In this document: positions 55,118 to 63,537 of the stretch, piece after piece
Layout of the letters: every line of letters begins with the position of its first letter
Numbering within the stretch: position 1 is the first letter of the stretch
Assembly (NCBI RefSeq): GCF_018459925.1
Contig: NZ_CP075371.1
Coordinates: forward strand, 3,596,001 to 3,660,000
Reading direction: 5' to 3'
Length of the DNA: 64,000 nucleotides
Source of the DNA: Nocardioides aquaticus
Lineage (GTDB): Bacteria; Actinomycetota; Actinomycetes; Propionibacteriales; Nocardioidaceae
Position numbers and translations under genes: made by a program
The notes under the pieces: model-generated
What the model was told of the DNA's origin: nothing
Seen by the model: the letters and a program-made list of their open reading frames with translations, nothing else
The model's database searches: none

Positions 55118-55720
55118 ATGCAGATCGTCCCCACGCTGGCGGCGTCCGCAGCTGCGATGGCCCTCGCAGTGCTACTGCACCCGCAGCGCGCCAGCGCGCA
55201 CTGCGACACCATGGACGGCCCCACCGCACAGGACGGCCAGACGGCCCTGGACACCCGGAACCCCAGCGTCGCGCTCAAGTGGGTCGGCCCCGAGAGCGCG
55301 TCGGAGCTGTCCGCGGTGTTCGAGCGCAGCCTGGCGGCCCGCGAGCTCGGCGGCGCGGCCCGCGAGGTCGCGGACCGCTGGTTCCTCGAGAACCTCATCC
55401 GCCTCCACCGGGCCGGCGAAGGCGTCGCGTTCACCGGCCTGAAGCCGACCGGGACACCCGTCGACGAGAGAGTGGCTGCGGCCGACCGCAGCATTGCGGA
55501 CGGCGACCTGCGGGCACTCGTCGGCCAGGTGCCCTCCGACCGGCGACCGGAGCTCACGCGTCGGTTCGCCACGCTGCTGGAGCGCCAGCACTACGACATC
55601 GACGACGTCGATGCTGGACGCGCCTACATCGAGGCCTACGTGAGGTTCTTCAAGTTCGCCGAGGGCGAGGACCACGACCTCCCGGGGACGGGCACGGCGC
55701 ACCACCACCATGAGGAATGA
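55118..55720 (+). CDS. secreted DUF6448 family protein
   Basis: 200 residues, ATG 55118 with AAGGAG 7 nt upstream. A signal peptide (PTLAASAAAMALAVLLHPQRASA) is followed by HCDTMDGP, the diagnostic start. Then come VALKWVGPESASELSAVFERSLAARELGGAAREVADRWFLENLIRLHRAGEGVAFTGLKPTG and AYIEAYVRFFKFAEGEDHD, ending in a His-rich HHHHEE tail. The mature N-terminus (HC) and His tail could bind metal. Function unknown. It is coupled by ATGA to a signal peptidase gene. Confidence 0.85.
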   Translation: MQIVPTLAASAAAMALAVLLHPQRASAHCDTMDGPTAQDGQTALDTRNPSVALKWVGPESASELSAVFERSLAARELGGAAREVADRWFLENLIRLHRAGEGVAFTGLKPTGTPVDERVAAADRSIADGDLRALVGQVPSDRRPELTRRFATLLERQHYDIDDVDAGRAYIEAYVRFFKFAEGEDHDLPGTGTAHHHHEE

Positions 55721-56211
55721 CCAGCCGGCGCATGGGCGGGGCGGCGTGTACAACCGGTGCGCTCTCGATGGCACTGGCCGCGGGCGTGGTGGTCCGAGGC
55801 GGTGTCGCCTTCGTGACCCTGGTCAGCTCCGAGTCCATGACTCCCACCTTGCTGCCTGGCCGACGCGTTCTTACCCGGCGTCTGGCCACGTCCCGGCCGC
55901 TGCGCCGGGGCGACGTCGTGGTCGTCGAGTCCGATGAGCTGGCGCGGGTCGTGGTGAAGCGTGTCGTCGGCCTGGGCGGGGAGCAGGTGGTCGTCACCCC
56001 CGCCGGTGGGGTCACGGTCGACCGGAAGGTCCTTGTCGAGCCCTACGTCATGAACCCGTGCGGGCCGCAGGGGGCCTTCGACGTCCCGGTCGGCCACGTG
56101 CTGCTGCTGGGTGACGACCGGGCGAGATCCAACGACAGCCGCACCTGGCGCACACCCTGCCTGCCCGTGACGAAGGTCCTTGGCCGCGTGGTGCTGCGGG
56201 CGCCATCCTGA
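55717..56211 (+). CDS. signal peptidase I (S26 family), short
   Basis: 164 residues. One N-terminal membrane segment (ALSMALAAGVVVRGGVAFVTLV) leads to SSESMTPTLLPG with nucleophile Ser40 before Met. The general base is in VVVKRVVGLGGEQ (Lys81). GHVLLLGDDRARSNDSRTW is box E. It is shorter than housekeeping LepB. Overlap with the DUF6448 gene suggests a dedicated processing pair. Confidence 0.88.
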   Translation: MTSRRMGGAACTTGALSMALAAGVVVRGGVAFVTLVSSESMTPTLLPGRRVLTRRLATSRPLRRGDVVVVESDELARVVVKRVVGLGGEQVVVTPAGGVTVDRKVLVEPYVMNPCGPQGAFDVPVGHVLLLGDDRARSNDSRTWRTPCLPVTKVLGRVVLRAPS

Positions 56212-56438
56212 CCTCTGAGTTGTCGCCACCAGGACTCGTGGCGACCCGGACACCCAGGTCTCCGGTCCGGACGGCGTCCGGCACCCACCCTGCCGGTCCA
56301 AGCAAGGATCGAGGCCGTCGGGCTCGTCCGGCGCGGTAGGGCCGAGCTGTGATGCCGAACTAGGAAGGGGCCTGACCCTGGTTCTTGTACACGCTGAATC
56401 CAGCATCCACTGCTGGGGAAGCGAGATGATCCAGAGCT

Positions 56439-56549
56439 ATGGCCAGGAAGAACTACTCCGAGGTGTTCCGTCGTCAGGCCGTCGACTTGTACGAGTCCAC
56501 GCCGGGCGCCACGGTCCGCGGCATCGCTGAGGACCTGGGCATCGTGCGC
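56439..56549 (+). pseudogene. IS orfA 5' fragment
   Basis: ATG 56439 begins ARKNYSEVFRRQAVDLYESTPGATVRGIAEDLGIVRG, the HTH start of an IS3-type orfA of a group different from the other copies here. It is cut by the IS256-like end at about 56,550. Confidence 0.65.
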
Positions 56550-56812
56550 GGCAGGAGAGTCCCGTGGAGTGGTGGGGTTTGAGGGAGCAGCGGCGGGGCG
56601 TCAGCCCGTAGGCGGCCATCGGCGAGATCTTCGGTGTGTACGGCCAAGCACTCACCGAAAGAGGTTCACCGATGGCCTTGCCCCAGTCTGCCCTGTCCGA
56701 GCTCCTAGATGCCTTCCGCGCCGGCGATGGCGTCGATCTTGTCCGTGACTCGGTCCGCGTCGCGTCGCAGGGGACTGCCCCAGGTTTGGTTGACACTCGG
56801 GGTTGATGGTTC

Positions 56813-57697
56813 TCAGGCCGCGTCTGCGGCTGCGTAGATCATCTCAAACTCGATCGGGGTGAGCTTGCCGAGGGCTCGTTGGCGACGGCGGCGGTTGTAC
56901 TTCGTTTCGATCCAGCTGACGATCGCGAGGCGCAGTTCTTCGCGGCTGTCCCAGCGGCGGGTGTCGAGGACGTTCTTCTGCAGCAGCGAGAAGAAGCTCT
57001 CCATGGCTGCGTTGTCACTGCTCGATCCGACTCGGCCCATCGAGCCGCGCAGCCCGTTGTTCTTCAGCAGGCGAACCACCTTCTTGGAACGGAATTGAGA
57101 TCCTCGGTCGCTGTGCACGATGGTTCCCTCCGGTGAGCGCAGGGCGATCGCGTTGCGCAGCGCGGCGGCAGCGAGTCCGGACTTCATCCGTGAGTCGATG
57201 GAGTAGCCGACGATCTTGTTGGAGTAGCAGTCCTTGACCGCACACAGGTAGAGCTTCCCCTCCCTGGTGGGGTGCTCGGAGATGTCGGTGAGCCAGACCT
57301 GGTTCGGGCCGGAGGTCGCCCCCACGAAGTCGTGGCTCACCCGGCCCTCCTCATCGACGCTCGCGAGCAGGTCGTCATGGACAGCCGGACCGGGCTTGCC
57401 GGCCTTACCCCGACGACGGTGGTGGGAGGCGAAGACCCCTGCGGTTGAGCACAGTCGCCACACCCGGTTCTCGCTGGCGGTGATGCCGACGTCGGCAAGC
57501 TCGTCGGCGACGAACCGGTAGCCCAGGGTGGGGTCATCGGCGTGGATGCCCAGCACGACGTCGATGACGTGTGCGTCATCCCAGTCCCGTTGGGACACCG
57601 GGTCTTTGAGCCACTTGTAGTACCCCTGGGGCGACAGCCCCAGGACCCTGCACGCCACCGCGACCGGCACCCTGATGCGGGCACCGGTCGCGGCCAT
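56813..57697 (-). CDS. IS3 transposase OrfB (element E)
   Basis: 294 residues from ATG 57697. ARIRVPVAVACRVLGLSPQGYYKWLKDP is the start. The catalytic residues are in NQVWLTDISEHPTREGKLYLCAVKDCYSNKIVGYSID, EGTIVHSDRGSQFRSKK and SSSDNAAMESFFSLLQKNVL. The -1 frame upstream (IVFPLVRE) joins orfA at GGGAAAATAG, so an OrfAB fusion by slippage is likely. Confidence 0.93.
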   Translation of the reverse strand: MAATGARIRVPVAVACRVLGLSPQGYYKWLKDPVSQRDWDDAHVIDVVLGIHADDPTLGYRFVADELADVGITASENRVWRLCSTAGVFASHHRRRGKAGKPGPAVHDDLLASVDEEGRVSHDFVGATSGPNQVWLTDISEHPTREGKLYLCAVKDCYSNKIVGYSIDSRMKSGLAAAALRNAIALRSPEGTIVHSDRGSQFRSKKVVRLLKNNGLRGSMGRVGSSSDNAAMESFFSLLQKNVLDTRRWDSREELRLAIVSWIETKYNRRRRQRALGKLTPIEFEMIYAAADAA

Positions 57698-57717
57698 CTC
57701 ACGGACGAGCGGGAAGA

Positions 57718-58005
57718 CTATTTTCCCGGCAGGTTCGCCTGCGACAGATAGGCAGCTGCCCGGCGCAGGACCTCGTTCTCCTGCTCCAGCAGCCGGATCC
57801 GCTTCTTGGTCTCACGCAGCTCGACACGCTCAGCGTCGGTGAGGCCGGGACGGTGACCGTCCTGGACATCAGCACGCTTGAGCCAGTTCGACAGCGTGCC
57901 TTCAGAGATCCCGAAGTCCTTCGCGATCTGGGACAACGGAGCCTGACCCTTACGGGCCACTGCCACGACATCGTCGCGGAACTCCTTCGGGTATGCCTTC
58001 GCCAT
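57718..58005 (-). CDS. IS3 OrfA (element E)
   Basis: 95 residues from ATG 58005 (an ATG at 58014 adds three). KAYPKEFRDDVVAVARKGQAPLSQIAKDFGISEGTLSNWLKRADVQDG is the HTH, then RETKKRIRLLEQENEVLRRAAAYLSQ the zipper. It ends GK-TAG in the slippery tract. Confidence 0.92.
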   Translation of the reverse strand: MAKAYPKEFRDDVVAVARKGQAPLSQIAKDFGISEGTLSNWLKRADVQDGHRPGLTDAERVELRETKKRIRLLEQENEVLRRAAAYLSQANLPGK

Positions 58006-58843
58006 GGTCGACATCCTTCCAGCGAGGACGGATCCTCACAGGTCAGGTGTCAACCAAAGTCTGGGCAGACCCCAGGAACTGATCGAGCTCGAAGCGGCCG
58101 AGCGCATCGGAGCTGCGCCTTATGAGCGCGCCGAGGACCGCACAGCCGAACGCAACGGCCACCGCCCCCGGGTGCTGACGACCAAGGCCGGCGACGTCGA
58201 GCGCACATCCCGAAACTGCGGAAGGGCTCGTTCCTGCCGATCATCCTCGAGCCCCGCCGGCGTATCGATCAGGCGCTGTACGCGGTGGTGATGGACGCCT
58301 ACGTCCACGGCATCTCGACCCGCAGCGTCGACGACCTCGTCGAAGCGATGGGCGGCACGGGTGTCTCGAAGTCCGAGGTCTTTCGGATCTGCGCCGGCCT
58401 GGATGAGACCGTCGGGGCGTTCCGGACCAGGGCCCTGGACCACATTGCCTTCCCCTACGTCTACCTCGACGCGACCTACCTCCACGTGCGCAACGCCCCT
58501 GGCAGGGGCGGGCAGGTGGTCTCGATGGCCGTGGTCGTGGCCACCGGCGTCACCGCCACCGGTGAGCGGGAGATCCTCGGACTCGACGTCGGCGACAGCG
58601 AGGACGAAGTCTTCTGGCGTGCCTTCCTGCTCAGCCTCAAACAACGCGGCCTGTCCGGGGTGAAGCTGGTCATCTCAGATCAGCACTCTGGCCTGGTCAA
58701 CGCCCCCGGGTGATCGTGGGCCACCCGCATCCTCCATCCCTGGATCGACGGATCGACAGATCGCTCCAAGAACTCATGCAGCAGACTTGATCGCTCCGGG
58801 CCGCTTCAGTGCCCTAGGTGAGCAGGGGCCTTGATGCGCCTGG

Positions 58844-58890
58844 TTGCGGATGTTGACCGCAGTAACAAAAACCACTGCAGGCTGACCTGG
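58844..58890 (+). repeat. 47-bp direct repeat, right copy (attachment-site-like)
   Basis: It starts TTGCGGATGTTGACCGCAGT and matches 28545-28591 in 43 of 47 bases. No tadA N-terminal coding follows it on either side. Confidence 0.7.
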
Positions 58891-58968
58891 GCGTACGCAG
58901 TCTGTGTTGGCCACCAGTCGCAGCTCCCGTGCAGCCGCACGGGCCTCGGACCTCAGCTCAGGTCACCC

Positions 58969-58993
58969 TGTCACCAAGTCGTGCAGCAGACCC
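58969..58993 (+). repeat. diverged copy of the 26-bp motif
   Basis: TGTCACCAAGTCGTGCAGCA continues as GACCC. It resembles the motif at 38463 and 62047. The rest of 58,891-59,131 shows no gene. Confidence 0.45.
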
Positions 58994-59131
58994 GACGCCG
59001 GGCTCGGCGCCAACGGTCTCCAGGACGGCGCCGAGGCCCTGGGCCTAACTTGACCTCTTTAATCCAACTCGACCTGAGTGGCTGGCCTGCGTCGCAGGAT
59101 AAGCGCCGTGACAGGCGGCGGCACCAGGCGC

Positions 59132-60658
59132 TCATGAGACGCGTGGCGCACCCGGCAGCCTTACCTCGATCGTGGTGCCACGACCAGGTTCACTCATCAC
59201 GTCGATCTCGCCCGCGTGTGCGCTCACAATCCGTTTCACTAGGCTCAGGCCAATGCCGTTACCGCCCGCCGTGCCGTGCCACGCGGCCGGTGCTCGCCAG
59301 TAGGCGTCGAAAGCCTGCTCGATCTCCTGAGCACTCATCCCCACGCCCTCGTCAGCGACGGTCAGCAGCACCGAACCGTCTTGCTGGCGCACCGTTACCA
59401 AAACGAGCGATCCACCTTCCGAGTACTTGACAGCATTCGCGACGAGGTTCTCGACCACCTGCTCCATACGATCTGCGTCGACGTCGGCCCACGCGTGGGA
59501 CCCGGCTGCGACCTGCACATCGACCCCCAACCTGCGTGCCGGCTCACCCAACGTGGCCACGACACGCGCCGCCAGCACACCGAGGTCCACCCTGACCACC
59601 GTGCCTCGTTCCTCGGCCCCCTGCGCGGTCTGGAGCAACTGCTCGATTCGCTCCCTTAGGTGTTCGGCGTTGCGCTTGACGACCTCCAAGGCAGAAACCG
59701 TGAAGTCATCCACCGGTGTGTTGGCCTCCGCGAGCAGCTCCACGTATCCAAGGATCGAGGTGAGCGGCGTCCGCAGTTCGTGGGAAGTGGTGGCGATGAA
59801 GTCGTCCTTCGTCCGCAGTTCGAGCGCCGGTCGGGTGACGTCGTGGAAAACGATCAACGTCCCCCAGCGCGAACCATCTGCCCGCTCGACGGTCTGGGTC
59901 GAGGCCTCGACGGCCACCTCATCACCAGGACGACCCATCCACTCCAACTGCCGACGTCCACGCTCTCCCGCTAACGCTCTGACCACGACCTGTTCCACCA
60001 GAGGTACGACCTCAACATTGTCGGCGCGTCGTACATGCGGACCCCCGTAGGGCGGCTCATCGAGCCGGAACCCCGCGAGCCGTGCCAGTCGCAGTGCCCC
60101 GTCATTGGCCAACAGGAGCCGGTTGTCGAGGTTATAAAATGCAAGCGCGACATCGACGGAGTTCACGATCGTTAGAGCCAGATGCTCGCTGTCGTTCTTC
60201 TGCGCGGTCAGCACCCGGAGCTCCGCCGAGCAGCCGGTGGCCAAATCCTCCAACACGGAAAGGTCATCACGGGTCCAATCGCGGGCAGCCACGTCGATGG
60301 CGCACAGCGCCCCCACCACGTCGCCACCTCCGTCCTGGAGCGGCCATCCGGCGTAGGCGCCAATCGGAAGACTGCTGATGAGTGGGTTCGTCGCGAGGCG
60401 TGGGTCCTCGCTGGCATCCGAAATGACCACGGGCGCTGCGTCGTGGACGACGTGCTTGCAGATCGACATGTTCAGCGGGGTCTCGCGGGTGGTGCAAAAC
60501 GGCTCGCCTAGCCCGGCCATACCAAGGAATGACTGTCGCTCCTCGTCAACCAACGTGACTAGCGAAACAGGCACACCGAGCAGGCGTTGCACCAGCCTGG
60601 GATACTGGTCAAAGGAAGGCGGCACGGAAGACCGTGTCATCGGTGCGTGTCCAGCCAT
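59132..60658 (-). CDS. GAF/PAS sensor histidine kinase
   Basis: 508 residues, ATG 60658 with GGGGAGGATCC upstream. A GAF domain occupies about 10-160 (VSLVTLVDEERQSFLGMAGL, SICKHVV, VGALCAIDVAARDW). A PAS domain follows at about 165-290 (IVNSVDVALAFYNLDNRLLLANDGALRL). HisKA: KDDFIATTSHELRTPLTSILGYVELL. HATPase: QVVENLVANAVKYSEGG, LTVADEGVGMS and GGNGIGLSLVKRIV. No membrane helix, so it senses a cytoplasmic signal. GAF with CKHV-type motifs suggests redox, light or small-ligand input. No response regulator is adjacent. Confidence 0.92.
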   Translation of the reverse strand: MAGHAPMTRSSVPPSFDQYPRLVQRLLGVPVSLVTLVDEERQSFLGMAGLGEPFCTTRETPLNMSICKHVVHDAAPVVISDASEDPRLATNPLISSLPIGAYAGWPLQDGGGDVVGALCAIDVAARDWTRDDLSVLEDLATGCSAELRVLTAQKNDSEHLALTIVNSVDVALAFYNLDNRLLLANDGALRLARLAGFRLDEPPYGGPHVRRADNVEVVPLVEQVVVRALAGERGRRQLEWMGRPGDEVAVEASTQTVERADGSRWGTLIVFHDVTRPALELRTKDDFIATTSHELRTPLTSILGYVELLAEANTPVDDFTVSALEVVKRNAEHLRERIEQLLQTAQGAEERGTVVRVDLGVLAARVVATLGEPARRLGVDVQVAAGSHAWADVDADRMEQVVENLVANAVKYSEGGSLVLVTVRQQDGSVLLTVADEGVGMSAQEIEQAFDAYWRAPAAWHGTAGGNGIGLSLVKRIVSAHAGEIDVMSEPGRGTTIEVRLPGAPRVS

Positions 60659-60749
60659 GGATCCTCCCCGAGGAAAGTACGCCCGCTGCCTCGTCCACGC
60701 CACTGACAGCCGAAACAATTTCGGCCGCTTACGAGGTGAGCACACCGAC

Positions 60750-60775
60750 TGGGACTGCTGCACGGATAGGTGACA
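60750..60775 (+). repeat. 26-bp motif, inverted copy left of element D
   Basis: TGGGACTGCTGCACGGATAG plus six bases is the reverse complement of 62047-62072 with three mismatches, so the IS lies between mirrored copies. Confidence 0.65.
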
Positions 60776-60847
60776 TCTTGACCTGACCCACCTCCTGGGT
60801 TCCAGATCCGGTGGCTAGCTGACAGTCTTCACGAAAGGCTGACAGCT

Positions 60848-61144
60848 GTGCCTCGTCCCTATCCTCCGGAGTTCCGGGCGCGCGCCATCGCGCTGATCCG
60901 GGCCGGCAAGCAGGCCAAGCAGACCGCGGTCGAGCTCGGCATCCATCCAGTCACACTGTCGAAGTGGCTACGCCAAGACGACATCGATAACGGGCTCCGC
61001 CCCGGAGTTCCCTCGAGCGAGTCCGCTGAGTTGCGGGCCGCTCGTCGCCGGATCCAGGAGCTCGAGACCGAGTTGGGGATCGTGCGGCAGGCAGCGAAGT
61101 TCCTCGGCGAGGACAAGCCCCGCCCAAAAGGCTCTACCCGGTGA
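60848..61144 (+). CDS. IS3 OrfA (element D)
   Basis: 98 residues, GTG 60848; protein identical to the OrfA of element B at 38094-38390. The end CCAAAAGG is the probable -1 slippery site into orfB. Confidence 0.92.
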   Translation: MPRPYPPEFRARAIALIRAGKQAKQTAVELGIHPVTLSKWLRQDDIDNGLRPGVPSSESAELRAARRRIQELETELGIVRQAAKFLGEDKPRPKGSTR

Positions 61145-62007
61145 TCGAGCGACTCGTCGACGCCGGGGCTCCGGTCGACACGTGCTGCCGGATCCTCGGG
61201 GTCACGCGGCAGTCCTACTACAAGCACAAGCGCACTCCCCGTACACCCAGGCAGCTGCGCCGCGAGTGGCTGACCGGCCTCATCCGCGAGGTCCACGTCG
61301 CCTCGCGCGGTACCTACGGCTACCGGCGAATCCACGCCGAGCTCACGATGGCGATGGGGATCCAGGTATGTCAGCGAACTGTCTCGGTCTTGATGACCCA
61401 GGCAGGGATCTACGGCCTGCCCGGCCCCGCACGCGTCAAGCGCCTACGCGGCGTCGTGACCGCCGATGACCTGGTGAACAGAAAGTTCCACCGGATCAGG
61501 CCGAACGAGCTGTGGGTCACCGACATCACCCAGCACCGCACGAGGGAGGGGTGGCTCTACTGTGCCGCGGTACTCGACGCCCACAGCCGCCGGATCGTCG
61601 GCTGGTCCATCGACTCCCGCCAGGACTCAACCCTGGTGGTCAACGCCCTCGACATGGCGATCCGCAACCGCCGCCCGGAGCCAGGCGGGATCGTCCACGC
61701 CGACCACGGCACCCAGTTCACCTCCTGGGTGTTCGGCGAAAAGATCCGCTCCGCCGGCCTGCTGCCCTCCTTCGGCACCGTCAGCGACGGCCTGGACAAC
61801 GCCATGATGGAGAGCTTCTGGTCCTCGATGCAGATCGAACTTCTCAACCGCAAGAAGTGGAAGACCCGGGTCGAACTAGCAAACGCGATCTTCGACTACA
61901 TCGAAATCTTCCACAACCGACAGCGACGGCATTCAGCGCTCGGCTACCGCACCCCGATCGAGTACGAACTACGCTCCGCAAACGACCCCATCCCCGCTGT
62001 CAGTTAG
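61141..62007 (+). CDS. IS3 transposase OrfB (element D)
   Basis: 288 residues, identical to the OrfB of element B except Ser for Gly in FGTVSDGLDNAMMES. The full DDE set is present. The GTG start overlaps the orfA stop. Confidence 0.93.
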   Translation: MIERLVDAGAPVDTCCRILGVTRQSYYKHKRTPRTPRQLRREWLTGLIREVHVASRGTYGYRRIHAELTMAMGIQVCQRTVSVLMTQAGIYGLPGPARVKRLRGVVTADDLVNRKFHRIRPNELWVTDITQHRTREGWLYCAAVLDAHSRRIVGWSIDSRQDSTLVVNALDMAIRNRRPEPGGIVHADHGTQFTSWVFGEKIRSAGLLPSFGTVSDGLDNAMMESFWSSMQIELLNRKKWKTRVELANAIFDYIEIFHNRQRRHSALGYRTPIEYELRSANDPIPAVS

Positions 62008-62046
62008 CCATCGCGGATGGAGCCCAAACGGTAGGTCAGGTCAAGA

Positions 62047-62072
62047 TGTCACCTGATCGTGCAGCAGTCCCA
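62047..62072 (+). repeat. 26-bp motif right of element D
   Basis: Identical to 38463-38488. Confidence 0.7.
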
Positions 62073-62191
62073 CTGCCCCCGGCGTACGGGTCCGCGGCAC
62101 GGAAAAATGTCATCCGGGTCCGAATCGAGGCGTCGACCCGCCGCTCAAGCAGGAGTCAGCCTGAATCGCCCCGGGTTTCGTGGAGGCTCGG

Positions 62192-63166
62192 TTACGTGGA
62201 ACCAGCCCCGGTCGGGACGGGTAGCTGAGGGTAGTTCTGCGGCGTGATCTGGGACCAGTGGTTGGTCTCGAACTCGGCCGGCGGGACGAGTCCGATCTCG
62301 CCGTGCAGGCGTCGGTGGTTGAACCAGTCGACGTACTCGGCAACCGCGATCTCGATGTCGCCGACGCTCTTCCAGCCGCCCTTGGGGCGCATCACGGGGT
62401 TGCGGATGCACTCGGCCTTGAACAGCGAGTTCAGCGCCTCGGCCATCGCGTTGTCATACGAATCGCCGCGGCTGCCCACGGACGCGACGGCCTCTGCTTC
62501 GGCGAGCCGCTCGGTGTAGCGAATCGCTCGATATTGGACCCCGCGATCTGAGTGATGGATCAGCCCGGTGACGTCCTGGCCGGCGCGCTGGCGGGCCCAC
62601 AGGCCCATATCGAGGGCATCGAGTGCCAGATCGGTACGCATCGAGGTCGAGACCTGCCAGCCCACGATCATCCTGCTGAAGACGTCCAGGACGAACGCGA
62701 CGTAGGTCCATCCCGCGTGCGTGCGGACGTAGGTCAGGTCGGCCACCCACAGCTGATTCGGTCCGGTCGCTGCGAACTTCCGCTTCACCAGGTCCTCGGG
62801 CCGCTCGGTCTCCGCACCGTCGCCGAGCGTGGTCTTGCGGGTCTTCTCCCGAGGGATCCCGCGCAGGCCCTCGGCGCGCATCAGCCGCTCCACGGTGCAC
62901 CGCGCCACCTTCACGCCCTCGCGGTTGAGCTCGGCGTGGATCTTCCTCGCACCGTAGACACCCAGGTTCGACCGGTGCGCGATCTTGATGTCGCCGACCA
63001 GCTCGGCATCGCGGACCGTGCGCGCCGAGGGCGGCCTGGTCCTGGCCGCGTAGTAGCTGTTTGGGGCGATCTGCACGCCGGCCTTCTTCAGCACAGCGCA
63101 GATCGGCTCGACCCCGACCGCGCGCCCATCGACCACGTCGTGTCGATGGGCCTCGAGGTAGGCCAC
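62192..63166 (-). CDS. IS3 transposase OrfB (element F)
   Basis: 324 residues. ELVGDIKIAHRSNLGVYGARKIHAELNREGVKVARCTVERLMRAEGLRG is the HTH_21 part. Catalytic residues are in NQLWVADLTYVRTHAGWTYVAFVLDVFSRMIVGW, GLIHHSDRGVQYRAIRY and GDSYDNAMAEALNSLFKAE. The GTG overlaps the orfA stop by one base (TAGTG), so coupling rather than slippage probably links the two. Confidence 0.93.
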   Translation of the reverse strand: MAYLEAHRHDVVDGRAVGVEPICAVLKKAGVQIAPNSYYAARTRPPSARTVRDAELVGDIKIAHRSNLGVYGARKIHAELNREGVKVARCTVERLMRAEGLRGIPREKTRKTTLGDGAETERPEDLVKRKFAATGPNQLWVADLTYVRTHAGWTYVAFVLDVFSRMIVGWQVSTSMRTDLALDALDMGLWARQRAGQDVTGLIHHSDRGVQYRAIRYTERLAEAEAVASVGSRGDSYDNAMAEALNSLFKAECIRNPVMRPKGGWKSVGDIEIAVAEYVDWFNHRRLHGEIGLVPPAEFETNHWSQITPQNYPQLPVPTGAGST

Positions 63167-63486
63167 TACCTGGTGGTGGGGCGGTCGAGCTCCGCCGCGA
63201 AGAAAGCCGAGGCTGTCCTCAGAATGTGGTTGGCCCGGCGGAGCTCGCGGTTCTCTCGCTCCAGCTCGGCCAAGCGCTGAGCATCCGTGGTCGTGGTGCC
63301 AGGACGAACGCCACCGTCGACCTCGGCCTGCCGGACCCAGTTGCGCAACGTCTCGGGGTGCATCCCGAGCTGCTCGGCAACCCGAGGGATCGCGCCCTGC
63401 CTCGTATCCGGATCCGACCGCAGTTCCACCGCCATCCTGGTGGCCCGCTCACGCAACTCGTCGGGGTACTTCCTGGGTGCTGCCAT
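63166..63486 (-). CDS. IS3 OrfA (element F)
   Basis: 106 residues, ATG 63486. APRKYPDELRERATRMAVELRSDPDTRQGAIPRVAEQLGMHPETLRNWVRQAEVDGG is the HTH, then LAELERENRELRRANHILRTASAFFAAELDRP the zipper. Confidence 0.92.
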   Translation of the reverse strand: MAAPRKYPDELRERATRMAVELRSDPDTRQGAIPRVAEQLGMHPETLRNWVRQAEVDGGVRPGTTTTDAQRLAELERENRELRRANHILRTASAFFAAELDRPTTR

Positions 63487-63537
63487 GACTCTCATCCTCC
63501 ATCGGTTGAGAGCCTCCACCAGACCCGGGGCGATTCA

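Larger units (their letters stand above)
56776..58067 (-). mobile_element. IS3-family element E, 1,292 bp, intact with 3-bp target duplication
   Basis: Imperfect inverted ends TGCCCCAGGTTTGGTTGACA and TGCCCAGACTTTGGTTGACA. GAC flanks both sides (56773-56775 and 58068-58070), the 3-bp duplication expected for IS3. It sits inside the IS256 remnant. Confidence 0.92.
56550..58713 (+). mobile_element. IS256-family remnant, interrupted by an IS3 element
   Basis: The 5' part (ATG 56672) encodes LPQSALSELLDAFRAGDGVDLVRDSVRV. After the inserted IS3 (56776-58067) the frame resumes as QELIELEAAERIGAAPYERAEDRTAERNGHRPRVLTTKAGDVE. Then come IPKLRKGSFLPIILEPRRRIDQALYAVVMDAYVHGISTRSVDDLVEAMG and HIAFPYVYLDATYLHVR (first DDE Asp). 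One frameshift lies near 58,200 and the 3' end is lost after VISDQHSGLV. The transposase is dead. Confidence 0.82.
60779..62043 (+). mobile_element. IS3-family element D, 1,265 bp, near-identical to B in reverse
   Basis: Ends TGACCTGACCCACCTCCTGG and TGACCTGACCTACCGTTTGG (reverse). It has the same length and gene content as 37195-38459. The first 20 bp of its left end differ from those of B and resemble its own right end. Confidence 0.9.
62162..63537 (-). mobile_element. IS3-family element F, 1,376 bp, intact with GCC target duplication
   Basis: Terminal repeats begin TGAATCGCCCCGGGTTTCGT and TGAATCGCCCCGGGTCTGGT. GCC flanks both ends (62159-62161 and 63538-63540). It belongs to a different IS3 subgroup from elements A, B, D and E. 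Confidence 0.93.

Noticed and set aside
54712..55713. Long plus-strand frame over the narK-DUF6448 gap
   Set aside because: It is out of frame with the well-supported DUF6448 gene and has low-complexity composition.
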